DNA of 64,000 nucleotides. Source: Polymorphobacter megasporae (GTDB taxonomy: Bacteria > Pseudomonadota > Alphaproteobacteria > Sphingomonadales > Sphingomonadaceae). This document shows positions 27,403 to 38,692 of this stretch, one piece after another (position 1 is the first letter of the stretch; each line of letters opens with the position of its first letter). The position numbers and the translations under genes were made by a program. Location: positions 2,542,001 to 2,606,000 of the forward strand of contig NZ_CP081848.1 in NCBI RefSeq assembly GCF_018982885.2, in the 5' to 3' direction. A model generated the notes under the pieces. It saw only the letters and a program-made list of their open reading frames with translations, was not told the DNA's origin and did not search any database.

Positions 27403-28188
27403 ATGTCAGATCGTAAATTCGCCGTCGTCACCGGAGCTTCGACCGGGATCGGTTTCGAACTCGCCGAGCTTGCGGCAAAAAATGGCTATGACCTGTTGAT
27501 CGTCGCTGATGAGGCGAAGATCGAGGACACGGCAACCCATATCCGTACGCACGGAGCCAATGTCGTCGCCCTTGAAGCCGATCTCGCGACGATCGAGGGC
27601 GTCGACAAGTTGCTCGCCACAGTCACGGGTCCGATCGACTTGCTGTGTGCCAACGCCGGCCGCGGACTCGGTCACGGGTTTCTCGACCAGAGTGTCGACG
27701 ACTGGCGCCGGGTTATCGACACCAACATCACTGGTACGCTCTACCTGCTGCAGAATGTCTTGAGAGACATGGTTGCGCGAAACGACGGCAAGGTCTTGAT
27801 CACCGGGTCGATCGCGGGCTTCATCCCGGGTGCGTTCCAGGCGGTCTACAATGGCAGTAAGGCGTTCATCGACAGCTTTGCCGATGCGATCCGGAACGAG
27901 CTCAAGGAGAGCAAGGGCGTTAGCATCACGACCCTAATGCCGGGGCCGGTCGAGACCGAGTTCTTCGATCGTGCCGGCATGATGGACACGTCCGTCGGCG
28001 CATCCGATACCAAGAGCACCGCCGAAGATGTCGCCAAGGATGGTTGGGACGCGGTTATGGCGGGCGAGGCGCATATCGTCTCCGGCTGGAAGAACAAGAT
28101 CCAGGCGGCGGTGGCGCATGTTACCCCGGCTGCCGTTCTTGCCGAACAGCACCGCAAGATGGCTGAGCCCGGCACTGCAGACAGCTAA
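27403..28188 (+). CDS. Short-chain dehydrogenase/reductase (SDR)
   Basis: A 261-residue SDR with AGGAG before the start at 27403; a longer open frame from 27097 lies inside the dehydrogenase gene. The cofactor motif GASTGIG is at residues 11-17, NAG appears in LLCANAGRG, and the catalytic Ser (ITGSIAG) and YxxxK (YNGSK) are present. It resembles the DltE-like classical SDRs found after SRPBCC and zinc dehydrogenase genes in sphingomonads. It is last in the stress operon and followed by a hairpin. Confidence 0.9.
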   Translation: MSDRKFAVVTGASTGIGFELAELAAKNGYDLLIVADEAKIEDTATHIRTHGANVVALEADLATIEGVDKLLATVTGPIDLLCANAGRGLGHGFLDQSVDDWRRVIDTNITGTLYLLQNVLRDMVARNDGKVLITGSIAGFIPGAFQAVYNGSKAFIDSFADAIRNELKESKGVSITTLMPGPVETEFFDRAGMMDTSVGASDTKSTAEDVAKDGWDAVMAGEAHIVSGWKNKIQAAVAHVTPAAVLAEQHRKMAEPGTADS

Positions 28189-28204
28189 GACGACGATCTG
28201 AGAG

Positions 28205-28238
28205 GAAGCGGCGGCGGTATCTGGTCCTCCGCCGCTTC
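28205..28238. terminator. Stem-loop between convergent SDR and MFS genes
   Basis: Ten-base arms GAAGCGGCGG and CCGCCGCTTC with a 14-base loop. It could serve both genes; no T tract follows. Confidence 0.5.
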
Positions 28239-28273
28239 GCTATGGCTGGACGGCGAGGTTGGTCCTGAAGGCC

Positions 28274-29617
28274 CTAAGCAACAGCCTGCTTCCGCCCAAG
28301 AGCGATCAACAGTGCGGCGGCAACTAGCGACCCAGCGCCTACAATCGCAATCGAGAGCGCGATGCTCGTGCCAGCGGCGATCAAGAACCCGCCGATCACC
28401 GGACCGAGAACCGCCCCGGCGCGGCCGATTCCGATCGCGAGGCCGGTGCCGGTGACCCGAAGCTCGGGGGGAAACGACCGGGCGAGCAACGCGTAAAGAC
28501 CGACGATGCCGCTGTAGACGCAAATCCCGGCGAGGAATGCCATGCTCTGGAGCGCGGGAAGTCCCGAGACGTGGCCGAACACGACAAATGTCACTGCTGT
28601 CCCAACCATCGCTATGACGACTAGGCGAGTCAGCCCGAAACGCGGTGCCGCCCAGCCGAATATCGAGCCGCCGAGCACACCGCCAAGGCTCATCAATGCC
28701 GACGTCCGGATCGCGTCGGGTGCGCCATAGCCGATGTCGGTCAGCAGTTTCGGGAGCCAGCCCGAGAAGAAATAGAACGTCGTGATGTGGAGGAAATACG
28801 CCGCCACGATCAGCAATGTGACGACGCGGAAGCGCGGGCCGAGCAGTTCGATGAAACTGCCGCGCGACACCGGCGCGGCCCTCAGGACGACAGTTGCAGC
28901 GAGCGGCGGATGGCCCATCCGCGCCATCAGCCGGTCAATCTGCTGCCGTGCGGCGGGGGTCCCTTGCCGCGCCAGGAATTCGAGCGACTCGGGCAGGCCA
29001 AACCAGACGATCGGAATGAAAAGCGCGGTGACAAGCCCGCCCGCGACGAAGATCGACTGCCAGCCGTGCGTGACGATGAGCTCGGCAACGGCGAAGCCGC
29101 CAATTAGCCCGCCGAGCGGCAGCCCGATCGTCATCACCGCCACCGCGAGGTCCCGCCGACGCTCGTTGGCGAATTCCGACGCAACGGCGTTGATCGTCGC
29201 AACCATCCCACCGATCCCGACCCCGGTGACGACCCGCCACAGGCACAGCGTGACGAGGCCGGTCGACGTGGCGGTCAGCAGCATGCCTATCGCCATGAAG
29301 ACGAGACTGGCAAGGATCAACGGACGACGTCCGAGTCTGTCACCGAAAGGGGCGAGCGCGAGCGATCCGATCGACATGCCGACGAGGCCGGACGACAATG
29401 CAATTCCGAGCTGCGCCGGTCCGATGCCCCACGCCTTGACGATCCCGGGCGCGGCGAAGGTGATCGACAAAACGTCGAAGCCGTCGAGCGCGTTGAGCGC
29501 GACCGACAGCGCCACGGCGGCGATCTGCTGGCGGCTCATCGGCGCTTTGGCCAGCGCCAGCGTCACCGGGTTGGCGCCAGCTGCCCCCTCGGCTGCCAAG
29601 GTCGATGATACTGCCAT
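28274..29617 (-). CDS. MFS transporter, aromatic acid:proton symporter type (PcaK-like)
   Basis: A 447-residue protein with twelve predicted helices. The early LNALDGFDVLSITFAAPGI contains the DGFD motif typical of the AAHS family (PcaK, BenK), which import 4-hydroxybenzoate, protocatechuate and related acids. GDRLGRRP is the loop 2-3 signature. It lies 113 bases after purU on the same strand, within a methoxy-aromatic cluster, so import of vanillate- or protocatechuate-like acids is probable. Exact substrate unproven. Confidence 0.88.
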   Translation of the reverse strand: MAVSSTLAAEGAAGANPVTLALAKAPMSRQQIAAVALSVALNALDGFDVLSITFAAPGIVKAWGIGPAQLGIALSSGLVGMSIGSLALAPFGDRLGRRPLILASLVFMAIGMLLTATSTGLVTLCLWRVVTGVGIGGMVATINAVASEFANERRRDLAVAVMTIGLPLGGLIGGFAVAELIVTHGWQSIFVAGGLVTALFIPIVWFGLPESLEFLARQGTPAARQQIDRLMARMGHPPLAATVVLRAAPVSRGSFIELLGPRFRVVTLLIVAAYFLHITTFYFFSGWLPKLLTDIGYGAPDAIRTSALMSLGGVLGGSIFGWAAPRFGLTRLVVIAMVGTAVTFVVFGHVSGLPALQSMAFLAGICVYSGIVGLYALLARSFPPELRVTGTGLAIGIGRAGAVLGPVIGGFLIAAGTSIALSIAIVGAGSLVAAALLIALGRKQAVA

Positions 29618-29730
29618 TCGTGCTCCCCGATCGATCGCGCTACTGCCCGCCGGCTTATTTTACCGGCATCGCGCATGGAGCTTATCGCCCACTTGTCGCA
29701 CGCTGCCATCGATAATCGCGTCTCTGTCAG

Positions 29731-30591
29731 TTAATTGCGGAAGACCACTGTGCGCGTGCCGTTGAGCAAAATCCGATCGTCGAGATGATAGGCGACCGCG
29801 GTCGACAGGACGCGACGCTCGATGTCGCGGCCCTTGCGGACGAGATCGTCAGGGGTGTCGGCGTGGCTGATCGGCTCGACATCCTGCGCGATGATCGGGC
29901 CTTCATCGAGGTCGGTAGTGACGTAATGCGCGGTCGCGCCGATCATCTTGACCCCGCGCGCGTGCGCCTGGTGATACGGCTTCGCACCTTTGAACCCCGG
30001 CAGGAAGCTGTGGTGGATATTGATGCAGCGCCCGCTGAGGAATGTCGCCAGATCGTCTGACAGGATTTGCATGTACCGCGCGAGGACGACGAGTTCGGCC
30101 CCGGTTTCATCGACGATCCGCTTGATCTGCGCTTCCTGCTGCGGCTTGGTTTCGCGAGTGACTGGCAGATAGTGGTACGGAATATCGCCGATCATCGAAA
30201 TCTGCAGTGCGTCGCGCGGGTGGTTGGAGACGATGCCGACGACGTCCATCGATAGCTCGCCGATCCGGCGGCGATACAGGATATCGCCGAGGCAATGGTC
30301 GAACTTCGACACGAGAAGCAGGACGCGTTGGCGTTCAATCGACGGTCGCAACTTCCACTCCATCGCATGCTCGGCGGCGATGACGGCGAAATCGGTGCGC
30401 AGCCGCTCGACCGTCACCGCCGGATCGATCAGTTCGAACACCACGCGCATGAAGAAAAGGCCGGTCTGGCGGTCGTCGAATTGCTGCGCGTCGAGGATGT
30501 TACCGCCGTTCTTCGCCAGGAACATCGCCACAGTCGCGACCAGTCCGGGGCGATCGGGGCACGACAGCGACAGGGTGCAAATGTCGGTCAC
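29731..30591 (-). CDS. purU: Formyltetrahydrofolate deformylase PurU
   Basis: A 286-residue enzyme: an ACT domain (residues 5-85, [20 protein letters not shown]) and a formyltransferase-like domain. [21 protein letters not shown] carries the Asn-x-His active-site residues, and TTDLDEGPI supplies the catalytic Asp. It hydrolyses 10-formyl-tetrahydrofolate to formate and tetrahydrofolate. The ATG overlaps the metF stop by four bases. Next to ligM and metF it would clear methoxyl-derived one-carbon units and free the tetrahydrofolate that O-demethylation needs. Confidence 0.93.
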   Translation of the reverse strand: MTDICTLSLSCPDRPGLVATVAMFLAKNGGNILDAQQFDDRQTGLFFMRVVFELIDPAVTVERLRTDFAVIAAEHAMEWKLRPSIERQRVLLLVSKFDHCLGDILYRRRIGELSMDVVGIVSNHPRDALQISMIGDIPYHYLPVTRETKPQQEAQIKRIVDETGAELVVLARYMQILSDDLATFLSGRCINIHHSFLPGFKGAKPYHQAHARGVKMIGATAHYVTTDLDEGPIIAQDVEPISHADTPDDLVRKGRDIERRVLSTAVAYHLDDRILLNGTRTVVFRN

Positions 30592-31493
30592 GCCGGTCGT
30601 ACTCCTTTTTTTCGCGAGTTATGCCGGGCGGCGTAATCGCCGATCCACTCGACCGTCCGCTGCAGGCCGCCGAACGGGTAGAAGTGCAGCCGCACCGCGC
30701 CATGTCCGGGCGTGATCCCCTTGCCCAGCGTATCGATGAGCCGGTCTGGGCCCGCGGTGCCGAGCAGTTTGGTCAGCGATACGCCGTATTTCGACATCAC
30801 GCTCGCGGTCGCGCCGACGCCGCAGTGCGCGGCAAAGCGGAGCAATGTCTTGATCCCGGCGGGACCCGGTACGCCGATCCGGACCGGTGCAGTGATGCCC
30901 CGCTCGCGCAACTCGCCGAGCCAGGCGAGCAGCGGGTCGGCGTCGAAGCCGAATTGCGTGACGATCAACGGGGCCATGCCGCGATCGATGACCTCGCGGT
31001 CCTTCTCGGCGAGTGCCGCCCATAGTTCGGCTGTCTTCATCGCCGGGTGTCCATCGGGATGCCCGGCGATGCCGACCGCCTTAATGCCGTGGCGTTCGAA
31101 CAGGCCGGTCCGAAGCAGTGACATCGTGTCGGCGAACGGGCCGACCGGGACGGGGGGATCCCCGGCGACGAGGAACACCCGCCGGACGCCCGCCTCGGCG
31201 GTCGAGCGTTCGACGATTGCGGTGAGTTCGTCGTGCGAGGTGATCCGCCGCGCCGAAAGATGCGGCATCGGCTCGAAGCCGAGTTCGCGGACTCGGATCG
31301 CGGCGGCAATCCGCGCGTCCATCGTCTCCCCGGGCAGGAAAGTGATCGCAATCGGCGTTGCGGGCGCGACCATCGGCGCGGCGATGCCGAGCGCATCGAT
31401 GTCCTTCGCGGTCATCTCGAGCGAATAGCCATCGGTCATGACCGACGGCGCCGCCTGCGACCAAGCCGGGTGTAAAGCGCTGCTTGCATCCAT
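30588..31493 (-). CDS. metF: Methylenetetrahydrofolate reductase MetF
   Basis: A 301-residue flavoprotein with start at 31493 chosen for the GGGGAGG upstream; longer upstream frame is non-conserved. MetF features are visible: early [50 protein letters not shown] and a late LHFYPFGGL. It interconverts 5-methyl- and 5,10-methylene-tetrahydrofolate. Beside ligM it would oxidise the methyl group taken from the aromatic substrate. Known sphingomonad ligM loci also carry metF. It is first gene of the metF-purU-MFS unit. Confidence 0.92.
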   Translation of the reverse strand: MDASSALHPAWSQAAPSVMTDGYSLEMTAKDIDALGIAAPMVAPATPIAITFLPGETMDARIAAAIRVRELGFEPMPHLSARRITSHDELTAIVERSTAEAGVRRVFLVAGDPPVPVGPFADTMSLLRTGLFERHGIKAVGIAGHPDGHPAMKTAELWAALAEKDREVIDRGMAPLIVTQFGFDADPLLAWLGELRERGITAPVRIGVPGPAGIKTLLRFAAHCGVGATASVMSKYGVSLTKLLGTAGPDRLIDTLGKGITPGHGAVRLHFYPFGGLQRTVEWIGDYAARHNSRKKGVRPA

Positions 31494-31598
31494 CGTCCGC
31501 TGATCCTCCCCGGTAGTCGCCTCGTTGGGCCACATGACCCCTAGCGCATCGAGTTTTCTTCGGATACCAGAATGTTTCATAACCGCGAATGGGGAATC

Positions 31599-32309
31599 AT
31601 GAACGCGGAGTCGTCGACTGACTTGCTGTTGCTGCCCGGACTGATGTGCGACGCGCGGATCTTCGCGGCGCAGTTGGCGCGATTTGACGGTGCCGTGGCG
31701 ATCGACGGCTTCGGCGAAAGATCGCGGTTGAGCGACATGGCGCGTTATGTTCTCGACTCGGTACCGGGTCGATATTCGCTCCTCGGCCATTCGATGGGCG
31801 GGCGCGTGGCGCTCGAAATAGTACGGCTTGCACCCGAGCGTGTCGCACGCCTCGCGCTGCTCAGTACGGGCACCCACCCAGTCCAGCCTGGCGAGGCCAA
31901 CAAACGTCGTCGCCTCGTCGAGCTTGGCCGAGTCAAAGGGACGGCGGCGCTGGTCGACGCATGGCTTCCGCCGATGCTTGCGCCCGTGAATCGCGTCGAC
32001 GAAGTGATGTTCGACCCGCTTGAGGCGATGTGCCGCGAGGTCGGGGTCGAGGCGTTTGCTGCGCAGATCGACGCCCTGCTGACCCGTCCCGAAGTCGACG
32101 GACTGCTATCCGCGATTAGCTGCCCGACGATGATCGCAGTCGGCAGCGCCGACGAATGGAGTCCGCCTGCCCAGCATGAATTCATCCACGCCGCGATCCC
32201 GAAATCGCGGCTGACAATCTTCGCCGGAGCGGGGCATATGCTGCCGATAGAGGCCGCCGGACCGTTGAACGACGCGATTGCCGCATGGCTATCGCTGCCC
32301 ACGAACTGA
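31599..32309 (+). CDS. Alpha/beta hydrolase upstream of ligM
   Basis: A 236-residue alpha/beta hydrolase. The start at 31599 has GGGGA just upstream with short spacing; the frame is also open from 31572 without a clear ribosome site. LLLLPGLMCD forms the oxyanion strand and GHSMGG carries Ser65; a late Asp (GSADEWSP) and His (GAGHMLP) complete the triad. It resembles enol-lactone hydrolase and carboxylesterase proteins but lacks features to choose. It precedes ligM by 23 bases, so it may release aromatic acids from esters or open a lactone. Confidence 0.8.
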   Translation: MNAESSTDLLLLPGLMCDARIFAAQLARFDGAVAIDGFGERSRLSDMARYVLDSVPGRYSLLGHSMGGRVALEIVRLAPERVARLALLSTGTHPVQPGEANKRRRLVELGRVKGTAALVDAWLPPMLAPVNRVDEVMFDPLEAMCREVGVEAFAAQIDALLTRPEVDGLLSAISCPTMIAVGSADEWSPPAQHEFIHAAIPKSRLTIFAGAGHMLPIEAAGPLNDAIAAWLSLPTN

Positions 32310-32332
32310 CCATCCGAAACAGGAGCGAACAG

Positions 32333-33730
32333 ATGACCGAGAATACACTCGAAACCGTATTGAGCGCGGGCGGCGACATCGTCGAGCTGCTGCGCAACCA
32401 GCAGACTGGGCCCAATGCTTACCCTGGCGTTCCTGCCGAGTATTCAAACTGGCGTAGCGAGCAGATGGCGTGGGTCGATACATGTGTGCTGTTCAACCAG
32501 TCGTACCACATGGTCGACCTCGAAGTGTCGGGGCCCGACGCCTTCGCGATGCTCAACCATCTTGGCATCAACAGCTTCAAGGGCTTCGTCCCCGATCGCG
32601 CCAAGCAGTTCGTCCCGGTCACGCCCGACGGCTATGTTATCGGCGACGTCATCCTGTTCTATCTCGAAGAGAACCGCTTCAATCTCGTCGGCCGCGCGCC
32701 GGTGATCGAGTGGGTCGAGTATCACGCCCAGACCGGCAAGTGGAACGTCACCGCCGAGCGCGACGAGCGGACCGCCGTCCGTCCCGACCCGCAGAACCGC
32801 AAGTCGTTCCGCTTCCAGCTTCAGGGGCCGAACGCGATGAAGACGCTCGAGAAGGCGCTCGGCGAGACTCCGCCCGACCTCAAGTTTTTCCACATGACGA
32901 CGATGACGATCGCCGGAAAGATCGTTCGCGCGCTGCGTCACGGCATGGCGGGGCAGCCGGGCTATGAGCTGTTCGGCCCCTTCGCCGATGGCGAGACCGT
33001 TCGTCAGGCGCTGATCGAGGCGGGCAAGGACTTCGGTCTGACGCTCGTTGGCGGGCGCACCTACTCGTCGAACACGCTCGAGTCAGGCTGGATCCCGTCG
33101 CCGCTTCCTGCCGTCTATACCGGCGAGGCGCTCAAGCCGTACCGCGAGTGGCTGACCGCTAATTCGTACGAGGCGAAGGCGTCGATCGGCGGCAGCTTCG
33201 TTCCGGACTCGGTCGAAGGCTATTACCTAACGCCGTGGGACCTCGGCTACGGCCCGTTCGTCAAGTTCGACCACGACTTCATCGGGCGCGAAGCACTCGA
33301 GAAGATGGCCGAGCAGCCGCACCGCAAGAAGGTCACGCTCGCGCTCGACACTGAAGACGTGCTGCGCGTGATGAGTTCGTCGCTGCAGAAGGGCGACCGC
33401 GCGAAGTATATGGAGTTCCCGTCGGCGGTGTATTCGATGCACCCCTACGACTCGGTTCTTATCGACGGGTCGATCGTCGGCGTATCGACGTGGATCGGCT
33501 ACAGCGCCAACGAGGGTAAGATGCTGACCCTCGCGATGCTCGACGCCGAGCACGCCGTGCCGGGGACCGAAGTGACGCTGCTGTGGGGTGAGCCCGACGG
33601 CGGCACGCGCAAGCCGACGGTCGAGCGTCATGTGCAGACCGAGATCAAGGCAATCGTCAGCTCGGTGCCGTATTCGGAAGTCGCGCGTGACAGCTATGCC
33701 GACAGCTGGCGTACCCGCCAGCCGGCTTAA
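32333..33730 (+). CDS. ligM: Tetrahydrofolate-dependent aryl O-demethylase (LigM/DesA family)
   Basis: A 465-residue member of the GcvT-like aminomethyltransferase fold, close to LigM of Sphingobium SYK-6 in length and motifs. AGGAG precedes 32333. Strongly conserved blocks: FNQSYHMVDL, PVTPDGYVIGD, RALRHGMAGQPGYE, NTLESGWIPSPLPAVYTG, REWLTANSYEA and LLWGEPDGGTRK. It moves the methyl group of vanillate or 3-O-methylgallate (LigM) or syringate (DesA) to tetrahydrofolate. Divergent metF and purU support the role. Which methoxy acid is preferred cannot be told from sequence. Confidence 0.9.
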   Translation: MTENTLETVLSAGGDIVELLRNQQTGPNAYPGVPAEYSNWRSEQMAWVDTCVLFNQSYHMVDLEVSGPDAFAMLNHLGINSFKGFVPDRAKQFVPVTPDGYVIGDVILFYLEENRFNLVGRAPVIEWVEYHAQTGKWNVTAERDERTAVRPDPQNRKSFRFQLQGPNAMKTLEKALGETPPDLKFFHMTTMTIAGKIVRALRHGMAGQPGYELFGPFADGETVRQALIEAGKDFGLTLVGGRTYSSNTLESGWIPSPLPAVYTGEALKPYREWLTANSYEAKASIGGSFVPDSVEGYYLTPWDLGYGPFVKFDHDFIGREALEKMAEQPHRKKVTLALDTEDVLRVMSSSLQKGDRAKYMEFPSAVYSMHPYDSVLIDGSIVGVSTWIGYSANEGKMLTLAMLDAEHAVPGTEVTLLWGEPDGGTRKPTVERHVQTEIKAIVSSVPYSEVARDSYADSWRTRQPA

Positions 33731-33741
33731 TCGCCACAGGT

Positions 33742-33775
33742 GACCGGTGCGCGTCCCGATGGACGCGCGCCGGTC
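33742..33775. terminator. Strong stem-loop between ligM and the IclR gene
   Basis: Fifteen-base arms (33742-33756 and 33761-33775) with one G-U pair and a CGAT tetraloop. The right arm overlaps the IclR stop codon. It can terminate both converging transcripts. Confidence 0.75.
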
Positions 33776-34523
33776 AGCCCGAGCCGAGCAGGTCGGCGGT
33801 GCGGATCAACAGGTCGGCCGCGCGACGCTCGACCGCGGCGTCGAAGCGCACTGCCGGGATCGCGACACTGAACGCGCCGATGACCTCGTTATCAATGCGG
33901 GCGACGCGGCCCATGCCGTGGATGCCGGGGGTGTGCTCCTCACGCGTGTGCGCAATGCCGGTTCGGCGGATGTCGTCGATCTCGGTCCGAAGCGAGGCAG
34001 CCGCGACGATCGTCGTAGCGGTGAAGGCTGTCCGTTCGGTCTCCGCGAGGTAGCGGTCGAGATCGGCGTCGGCCAGTGCTGCGAGCAGTGCCTTGCCCGC
34101 CGAGAAGCCGTGGAGCGCTGCACGTGACCCGGTGCTGACAGCATATCGCAACGCGTGCTCGCTCGATTCCGTCGCTAGCGCCTCGACCTCCCAGCCTTGG
34201 CGAATGAAGAACGACGCTGTCTCGTTGAGCTGGACTCGCAGCGTTCGCACCAGCGGCGCGACCCGGTCGGCGAGCGAGAACACCGGCGTATGGGTCTGTA
34301 GCCGCGCCAGCCCCGGTCCGCTGGCATAGCGCCGCCCGGTCCGCACGAGATATTCACGCTCGACCAGCGTGCCGAGTAGGTACGAAAGGCTGCTGACCGG
34401 AATGCCAAGCGCCTCCGATATTTCTTGCGCCACCAGCGGGCGGCCGCGCGACACGATATATTCGATAATGTCGAGCGTGCGCGTCGCGGACTTTACCGTC
34501 GCGGGAGGTGAGGCGTCGGACAT
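33774..34523 (-). CDS. IclR family transcriptional regulator
   Basis: A 249-residue regulator. An N-terminal winged helix (SATRTLDIIEYIVSRGRPLVAQEISEALGIPVSSLSYLLGTLVE) is followed by the IclR effector domain with HGFSAGKALLAAL and EEHTPGIHGMGRVARIDNEV. The start at 34523 lacks a clear ribosome site; a TTG at 34571 is possible. IclR proteins often sense aromatic acids and control ring-cleavage genes (PcaR, PobR). It is last in the ligAB operon, consistent with feedback control of that operon and possibly of ligM and metF. Confidence 0.88.
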   Translation of the reverse strand: MSDASPPATVKSATRTLDIIEYIVSRGRPLVAQEISEALGIPVSSLSYLLGTLVEREYLVRTGRRYASGPGLARLQTHTPVFSLADRVAPLVRTLRVQLNETASFFIRQGWEVEALATESSEHALRYAVSTGSRAALHGFSAGKALLAALADADLDRYLAETERTAFTATTIVAAASLRTEIDDIRRTGIAHTREEHTPGIHGMGRVARIDNEVIGAFSVAIPAVRFDAAVERRAADLLIRTADLLGSG

Positions 34524-34557
34524 CCGGTCTACGCCGCGACAATCCGGTTGGGCGCCG

Positions 34558-36210
<1,653 letters not shown>

Positions 36211-36220
36211 CGTCAGCCTC

Positions 36221-38650
36221 CTAGAACTTGTAGCCAATCGTCCCGCCGAAGGTCCGCGGCGGCAGATACGTCGCGCCGATCAGGCGGCCTGTCGCCAGCG
36301 CAAAGGTGCTCGACGGGCGGAAGACGTCGTTGAGGTTCTTGACCCATGCCTGGACGGTGATGTGGTCGCCGTCGCGGGCATATGTCAGCGACGCATCGAC
36401 CATCGTATAAGCGTTGCTGCTTTCGATATCGCGCTTGAACTCGCTGAAATAGGTCTTGCCCTTGTACGACACGTCGAGCGACGGCGTCACCGACCCGTGC
36501 AGCCCGGCGACCTGCAGTTCATAGGCGGCATGGGCGTTTGCCGCCCAGCGCGGGCTGTTGCGTGTCGGATTGCCCGCGAGCTGGATGTTGCCGCTGCCCG
36601 GCGCCCCGAATGCCGTCGGATTTGGGTTGGTCACGGCGTTGTACGGCGTGCCACCGGAGACGTTCGCGGGGTTGAGCGGATCGAGTGTCGGATAGTCGAC
36701 GAAATGCGAGTCGGTGTACGACACCGCGCCCGACAGGGTCAGGCCCTGGACGGGACGGGCGGTGGTCTCGAGCTCGAAGCCCTTGGCGCGGGTCTTGGCG
36801 GCATTCTGGAAGATCGTCGTGTAGCCGGTCGGACCACCCGCGATCGTCTTGTTGAGCTGGAGGCCGTTCAAAACATAGCTGTAGCCCGCGAGATTGACCG
36901 TCAGCCAGCGCGCTACCGTCGCCTTGATGCCGACTTCATGATTCTTGATCGTCTCGGGGTCGATGATCGTCGTGCTGCCGGCGGCGTTTTCGGGCGACCC
37001 TGCCTTAAAGCCCTCGGAATAGGTGTAGTAAAGCAGCAGGTTACGGCTGGGCTGCCATTCGACGCCGGCGGTCGGGGTGAAGTCCTTGAAGGTCCGCGCC
37101 CGGCGGGTGGCGTCGGCGGTGTAGACGATCACCGGGCCGAGACCGTTACGGGTGATGACGACTGCCGGGTTCTCCGACGTGACGTGCTCGCTCGAATACC
37201 GCCCGCCGAGCTTGAGCGAGACGCCCTGCAGCGCGTCGGTGACCTCCCCGAGCTTGATCTCGGTCTGACCGAAGATCGCATAGGTCTCGTCGCCGAGATT
37301 CGAATGCGTGCAGACGCGTTTCGGTGCGATCACCATCGAGCCGCCGGAGACGGTGCTCGGCGAGTAGCCGCACAGGTCGTATGCGTTGGCGAGGTTGACC
37401 CCGGCGGCGTTAAGCACGCCGATGTTCGATGCCTGGCCGTTGAGGTCGCTTAGGCCAACTGTGTCGCGCGGGCGCTGGCGCTCGTTGAAGTAGTAAAGCC
37501 CGACGACGGCGTTCATCAGGTGCGAGTTATAATTGAGCTGGAATTCGTTGCTGACCTGCTTCGAATCGATCCGCCGCTCCTGCACCGTCGTCGCCTGGCC
37601 GTTGCTCGCAAGGCTGTCGACCACTGCCGACAGGTCGAGGTCCTGGAACAGCGACGACTGGAAGTTGCGGTAGTTGGCGATGTCGGTGATGCCGAGCGTG
37701 TCGGTCAGCTCGGTGTGAAAGGTCGCGGTGAAGGCGTAGGTCTGGGTGTTGGTGCCGGGATTGGACTCGGTGGCGAGATCGCGCGGGTTGGTCGCATAGC
37801 CGCCGGTGCCGAGCGGGGCGAGGCGGGCGACCCCCGGGAACGACGGGCGAAGGTAATGGATCGCACCCGAAGCATCGTCCTGGCGGAAATACTCGCCGCT
37901 GAGCAGCAGTGTCGTCTTGGGCGCGAGGTCGAATAGCAACTGGCCGCGGACCATCCGGCGGTTGAGATTGTCGATATCGCTGCCGTTGACCGGGTTGTGC
38001 CCGAAGCCGTCGTGATTTTCGGTCTTCGCGGCGATGCGGAAGTCGATGCCGGTGGTGACCGGGCCGCCGATTGCGACCTCGGAATTGATTGAGTTGTAAT
38101 TGCCGTAGGTGAGCCGCGCATAGCCCTCGAGCTCGTCGGTCGGCTTCGCGGTGATCAGGTTGATCGACCCGCCGACGGCATTGCGCCCGTAAAGCGCGCC
38201 CTGCGGTCCGCGGAGCACTTCGACGCGCTGAAGGTCGAACAGCGACGTCAGCTGGGCTTCGGCGCGCGCGACATAGGCACCGTCGACGTGGAGCGCGACG
38301 CCGGTGGCGCTACCGGTCGTAGAGGTGTTCGCGCCGACGCCGCGGATGAAGATCTTTGCCTGGTTGAAGTCGCTGCCGAAGTTGACCGCCGGAACGATCG
38401 TCTGGAGGTCCTGCAGGCTATTCACTTGCGCCGACTGGAGCCGGTCTGCCCCGAGCGCGCTGACTGCGGCGCTGACGTCCTGCAGCGACTGGCGGCGCTT
38501 TTGTGCGGTGACGACGATGTCGCCGTCGACCGTTTCGGTCTCGGCGGCAGCGGCCGGCACGCCCGAGCCGGGGGTCGCCGTAGCGGGGGCCAACTGGGCA
38601 TAGCTGCTCGTGGTCGCAAGCAACGCCACGGTGAACGCGATTGTCTTCAC
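36221..38650 (-). CDS. TonB-dependent receptor in the ligAB operon
   Basis: An 809-residue outer-membrane receptor with a GTG start and GGGGA upstream. Signal peptide to about residue 18. The plug domain begins DIVVTAQKRRQSLQDV (TonB-box-like) and includes IFIRGVGANTSTTG and VEVLRGPQGALYGRNAVGGSINL. The C-terminal barrel ends PPRTFGGTIGYKF with terminal Phe. It is between the TPP decarboxylase (42 bases) and ligA, so it probably brings an aromatic compound across the outer membrane, as DdvT does in SYK-6. Substrate inferred from context only. Confidence 0.92.
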   Translation of the reverse strand: MKTIAFTVALLATTSSYAQLAPATATPGSGVPAAAAETETVDGDIVVTAQKRRQSLQDVSAAVSALGADRLQSAQVNSLQDLQTIVPAVNFGSDFNQAKIFIRGVGANTSTTGSATGVALHVDGAYVARAEAQLTSLFDLQRVEVLRGPQGALYGRNAVGGSINLITAKPTDELEGYARLTYGNYNSINSEVAIGGPVTTGIDFRIAAKTENHDGFGHNPVNGSDIDNLNRRMVRGQLLFDLAPKTTLLLSGEYFRQDDASGAIHYLRPSFPGVARLAPLGTGGYATNPRDLATESNPGTNTQTYAFTATFHTELTDTLGITDIANYRNFQSSLFQDLDLSAVVDSLASNGQATTVQERRIDSKQVSNEFQLNYNSHLMNAVVGLYYFNERQRPRDTVGLSDLNGQASNIGVLNAAGVNLANAYDLCGYSPSTVSGGSMVIAPKRVCTHSNLGDETYAIFGQTEIKLGEVTDALQGVSLKLGGRYSSEHVTSENPAVVITRNGLGPVIVYTADATRRARTFKDFTPTAGVEWQPSRNLLLYYTYSEGFKAGSPENAAGSTTIIDPETIKNHEVGIKATVARWLTVNLAGYSYVLNGLQLNKTIAGGPTGYTTIFQNAAKTRAKGFELETTARPVQGLTLSGAVSYTDSHFVDYPTLDPLNPANVSGGTPYNAVTNPNPTAFGAPGSGNIQLAGNPTRNSPRWAANAHAAYELQVAGLHGSVTPSLDVSYKGKTYFSEFKRDIESSNAYTMVDASLTYARDGDHITVQAWVKNLNDVFRPSSTFALATGRLIGATYLPPRTFGGTIGYKF

Positions 38651-38692
38651 TTATCTTCCCCTTGAACACCGGCTTTCTACCGGTCGATATTG

